From: Persicaria tinctoria
Taxonomy: Eukaryota > Streptophyta > Magnoliopsida > Caryophyllales > Polygonaceae
NCBI GenBank assembly: GCA_037127255.1
Contig: JBANSL010000020.1
Coordinates: 61,453,598 to 61,517,597, forward strand
Direction: 5' to 3'
Length of the DNA: 64,000 bases
Shown here: piece after piece, positions 62,205 to 64,000 of the stretch
How the letters are laid out: each line of letters starts with the position of its first letter
Position numbering within the stretch: position 1 is the first letter of the stretch
Position numbers and translations under genes: made by a program
The notes under the pieces: generated by a model
Told to the model about the DNA's origin: nothing
Seen by the model: the letters and a program-made list of their open reading frames with translations, nothing else
Database searches by the model: none

Positions 62205-63202
62205 TTGAGTCAAGGAGCAGTTTCTTGGATCTGTAGGCCTAACTATTATGTTATTCTAGAGGATCATTATGCATCTAAATTCTTAGCCATAAAATTGTTA
62301 ACTGAAGGTATTAGTATCCATAAGGGAACTTGTCCTTTACAATTAAAGCGGAAGGTAGTTTATAAACTTGAGAATACTACAAATCCTCCACGAAAATGCC
62401 ATATAGTAGAAGCTGGAAAACACAAGGTTGTAGGTCCAAGTAAAGAGGTTGTACCTGTTAAGTTAAGACCTGCTCAAATAAGACTCAAAACCATTTGGGT
62501 AAATGCATTTGAAAATTCTACATCCACTAGCATTTATATCCCGATAAGTATTTGCTTAGAAGGGTTCAATAAATATGAGTTATGTGCCTTTGTGGACAAC
62601 GAATGTTCAGTATGCTTTGGTAAAAAGGCATTATTTCCTGAGTTTATTTGGCAGAAGTCTCGTAGACCAATTCAGGTTAGAATAGCTGATAATAGTATCA
62701 TGGTTCATTCAGAATTAGCTTCTGATGTACCTATCATGATAGGAGGAGTCCAATGTATAATTCCTACACTCTGGCTACTGATCAGCCCTCACATGATATG
62801 TTTATTGGAAATAACTTCCAAAGACTCCATGTTCCTGTAACACAACACTTAGACATGATGGTCTTCAACATCAATGGAGAAGATGCTTGGGTTAAAAAGA
62901 TTAAACAAGCTTATACACACCAAGCAATAGAATTTACGCGCACTAAGCGTGGTGAGGAATATATTCTTCCTACACAAAGAGAATTTGCACTCTCTATATG
63001 TGAAGTAACATTAAAAGAAAAAATTCTTAAGCAACAAGAAAAAATGTGTAAGGAATTATATTCTGAAAATCCTTTAAAATTTTGGGAAAAAGATCAATCA
63101 TTTGCTACCATAGAGCTAATATATCCAAAAGTCGTCATTAGGGTAAAACAAATGGTTTACACTTATAAGGATCAATTAAAGAACAAATTGATGAACTCTT
63201 AA
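62205..63202 (+). pseudogene. Caulimovirid protease-region remnants, two overlapping frames
   Basis: Two frames overlap at 62,753-62,840 where a frameshift splits the region. The first part contains a FVDNECSVCF stretch where the family's aspartic protease active site would lie, without a normal D(T/S)G. The second contains the segment preceding the reverse transcriptase. Non-functional as it stands. Confidence 0.6.
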
Positions 63203-64000
63203 AGAAAGGTTTAATTCGAGAAAGTAAAAGTCCTCATTCTAGTCCTGCCTTTATGGTCAAGAATCATGCTAAAGAAAAAAGAGGAAAAGCTAGAATGATT
63301 ATCAATTACAAAAGCTTAATGATAATACTATTTTTGATGGATATTATATCCCTAATAAAACAGTTTTGTTGAATAGAATACAGGGAGTCACTTAGTTCTC
63401 TAAAATGGATTGCAAAAGTGGTTATTGGCAGGTAAGAATAGATGAAGAAAGCATTCCACTTACTGCATTTAGTGCCCCACAAGGTCACTATGAATGGGTA
63501 GTCATGCCCTTTGGTTTGAAAAATGCACCACAAATATTTCAGAGAAGGATGGACAGTGTCTTCAAAGAATTTAAACATTGTTGTCTTGTTTACATCGATG
63601 ATATCTTAATCTTCTCTAAAACTATAGAACAACATAAGCATGACTTGAAAGCTATAACTAAAAAATGTATTGACCATGGAATCATTTTAGGACATAAAAA
63701 ATGCATTTATGCTGAACCTGAAATTGAGTTCCTAGGATTGAAGATTAAAGCAGGTCAAATTGTCTTACAAGAACATATCTTAGAAAAGGTAGAAGAATTT
63801 CCTGATGAAATCAAAGACAGGAAACAACTAGAAAGATTTCTAGGATATCTTACTTATGCTTCTGATTTTATTAAAGATCTAGCCAAATTAAGAAAACCTT
63901 TACAGGTTAAATTAAAGAAAAATCAAGTTTGGAGTTGGACTCACTTAGATACTAAAATAGTCCAAGAACTGAAAAGAAGATGTGAAAAACTTCCAATAGT
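63203..64000 (+). pseudogene. Caulimovirid reverse transcriptase, broken, 3' cut by window
   Basis: The region carries the RT hallmarks PFGLKNAPQIFQRRMD and YIDD (63,591-63,602), followed by FLGLKI and the RT thumb-region pattern. There is an in-frame TAG at 63,393-63,395 and frame changes near 63,180 and 63,320. The RNase H part would lie beyond the window. Confidence 0.85.

Larger units (their letters stand above)
59620..64000 (+). mobile_element. Endogenous caulimovirid (plant pararetrovirus), defective, 5' part
   Basis: On the plus strand, in order, are a tRNA-Met primer site, coat-protein-like frames, a CCHC knuckle, protease-like frames and a reverse transcriptase with YIDD, running off the window. 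No LTR and no integrase are seen in this part. Coding is broken by several stops and frameshifts, so it is an old, non-functional copy. The RT and CCHC patterns fit Caulimoviridae; the genus cannot be assigned. Confidence 0.85.

Overview
The window is nuclear DNA from a flowering plant, most likely a eudicot; I cannot name the species. The evidence is short AT-rich introns with GT/AG borders, a cysteine-rich receptor-like kinase, a DUF4220/DUF594 membrane protein, and a dense, nested set of typical plant transposons (Mutator-like, CACTA, hAT, Helitron, Stowaway, Harbinger-like MITEs, LINE, solo LTRs) plus an old endogenous caulimovirid. Only a few kilobases look like host genes.

Region 1 (1 to about 21,966) looks like the right part of one very large multigene Mutator-like element (MULE) of the Kaonashi (Ulp1-carrying) type. 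In order it holds the C-terminal half of a MULE transposase (+); a degenerate Ulp1-like gene (+) split by a 4,240-bp CACTA element with an AAA target duplication; a 130-aa Glu/Lys-rich gene (-); two related RING-H2 genes (-); and a second Ulp1-like gene (-). I can splice that last gene from six exons into one open frame of 1,332 codons with its His-Asp-Cys triad present. Two short repeat vocabularies, GAGCAAAAATAA-like and TGTCA(C/G)CACTA-like, recur at the gene boundaries. A triplicated motif at 21,887-21,960 probably marks the right terminus.

Region 2 (about 21,967-36,000) is intergenic DNA. It has a 351-bp MITE, a 5'-truncated LINE tail with a 15-bp duplication, and a second MULE (about 25,388-34,905). 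This MULE carries a plant mobile domain gene and a truncated transposase, and is interrupted by a 3,151-bp solo LTR (AGGAA duplication) and a CACTA-like end.

Region 3 (36,000-53,300) contains the host-like genes: a CRK-type receptor kinase (+) that may be damaged at one exon junction, an orphan DUF26 fragment about 10 kb downstream, and a 763-aa DUF4220/DUF594 gene (-). Between them lie a MULE with a nested Helitron, a MULE-type MITE, a second solo LTR (CTTAC duplication) and an inverted pair of about 0.6-kb elements.

Region 4 (53,300-59,600) is repeats: a hAT copy, a microrepeat field, a Helitron with two nested MITEs, a hAT element with an 8-bp duplication, the second copy of the 351-bp MITE and a Harbinger-like relic. 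Region 5 (about 59,620-64,000) is the 5' part of a defective endogenous caulimovirid: a tRNA-Met primer site, coat-protein remains with a CCHC knuckle, protease remains and reverse transcriptase, running off the right edge.

Functionally, region 1 is the notable part. One mobile element appears to carry a transposase, two SUMO-protease-like genes and two RING-type ubiquitin-ligase-like genes. That the cargo acts on host SUMO or ubiquitin pathways is inference.
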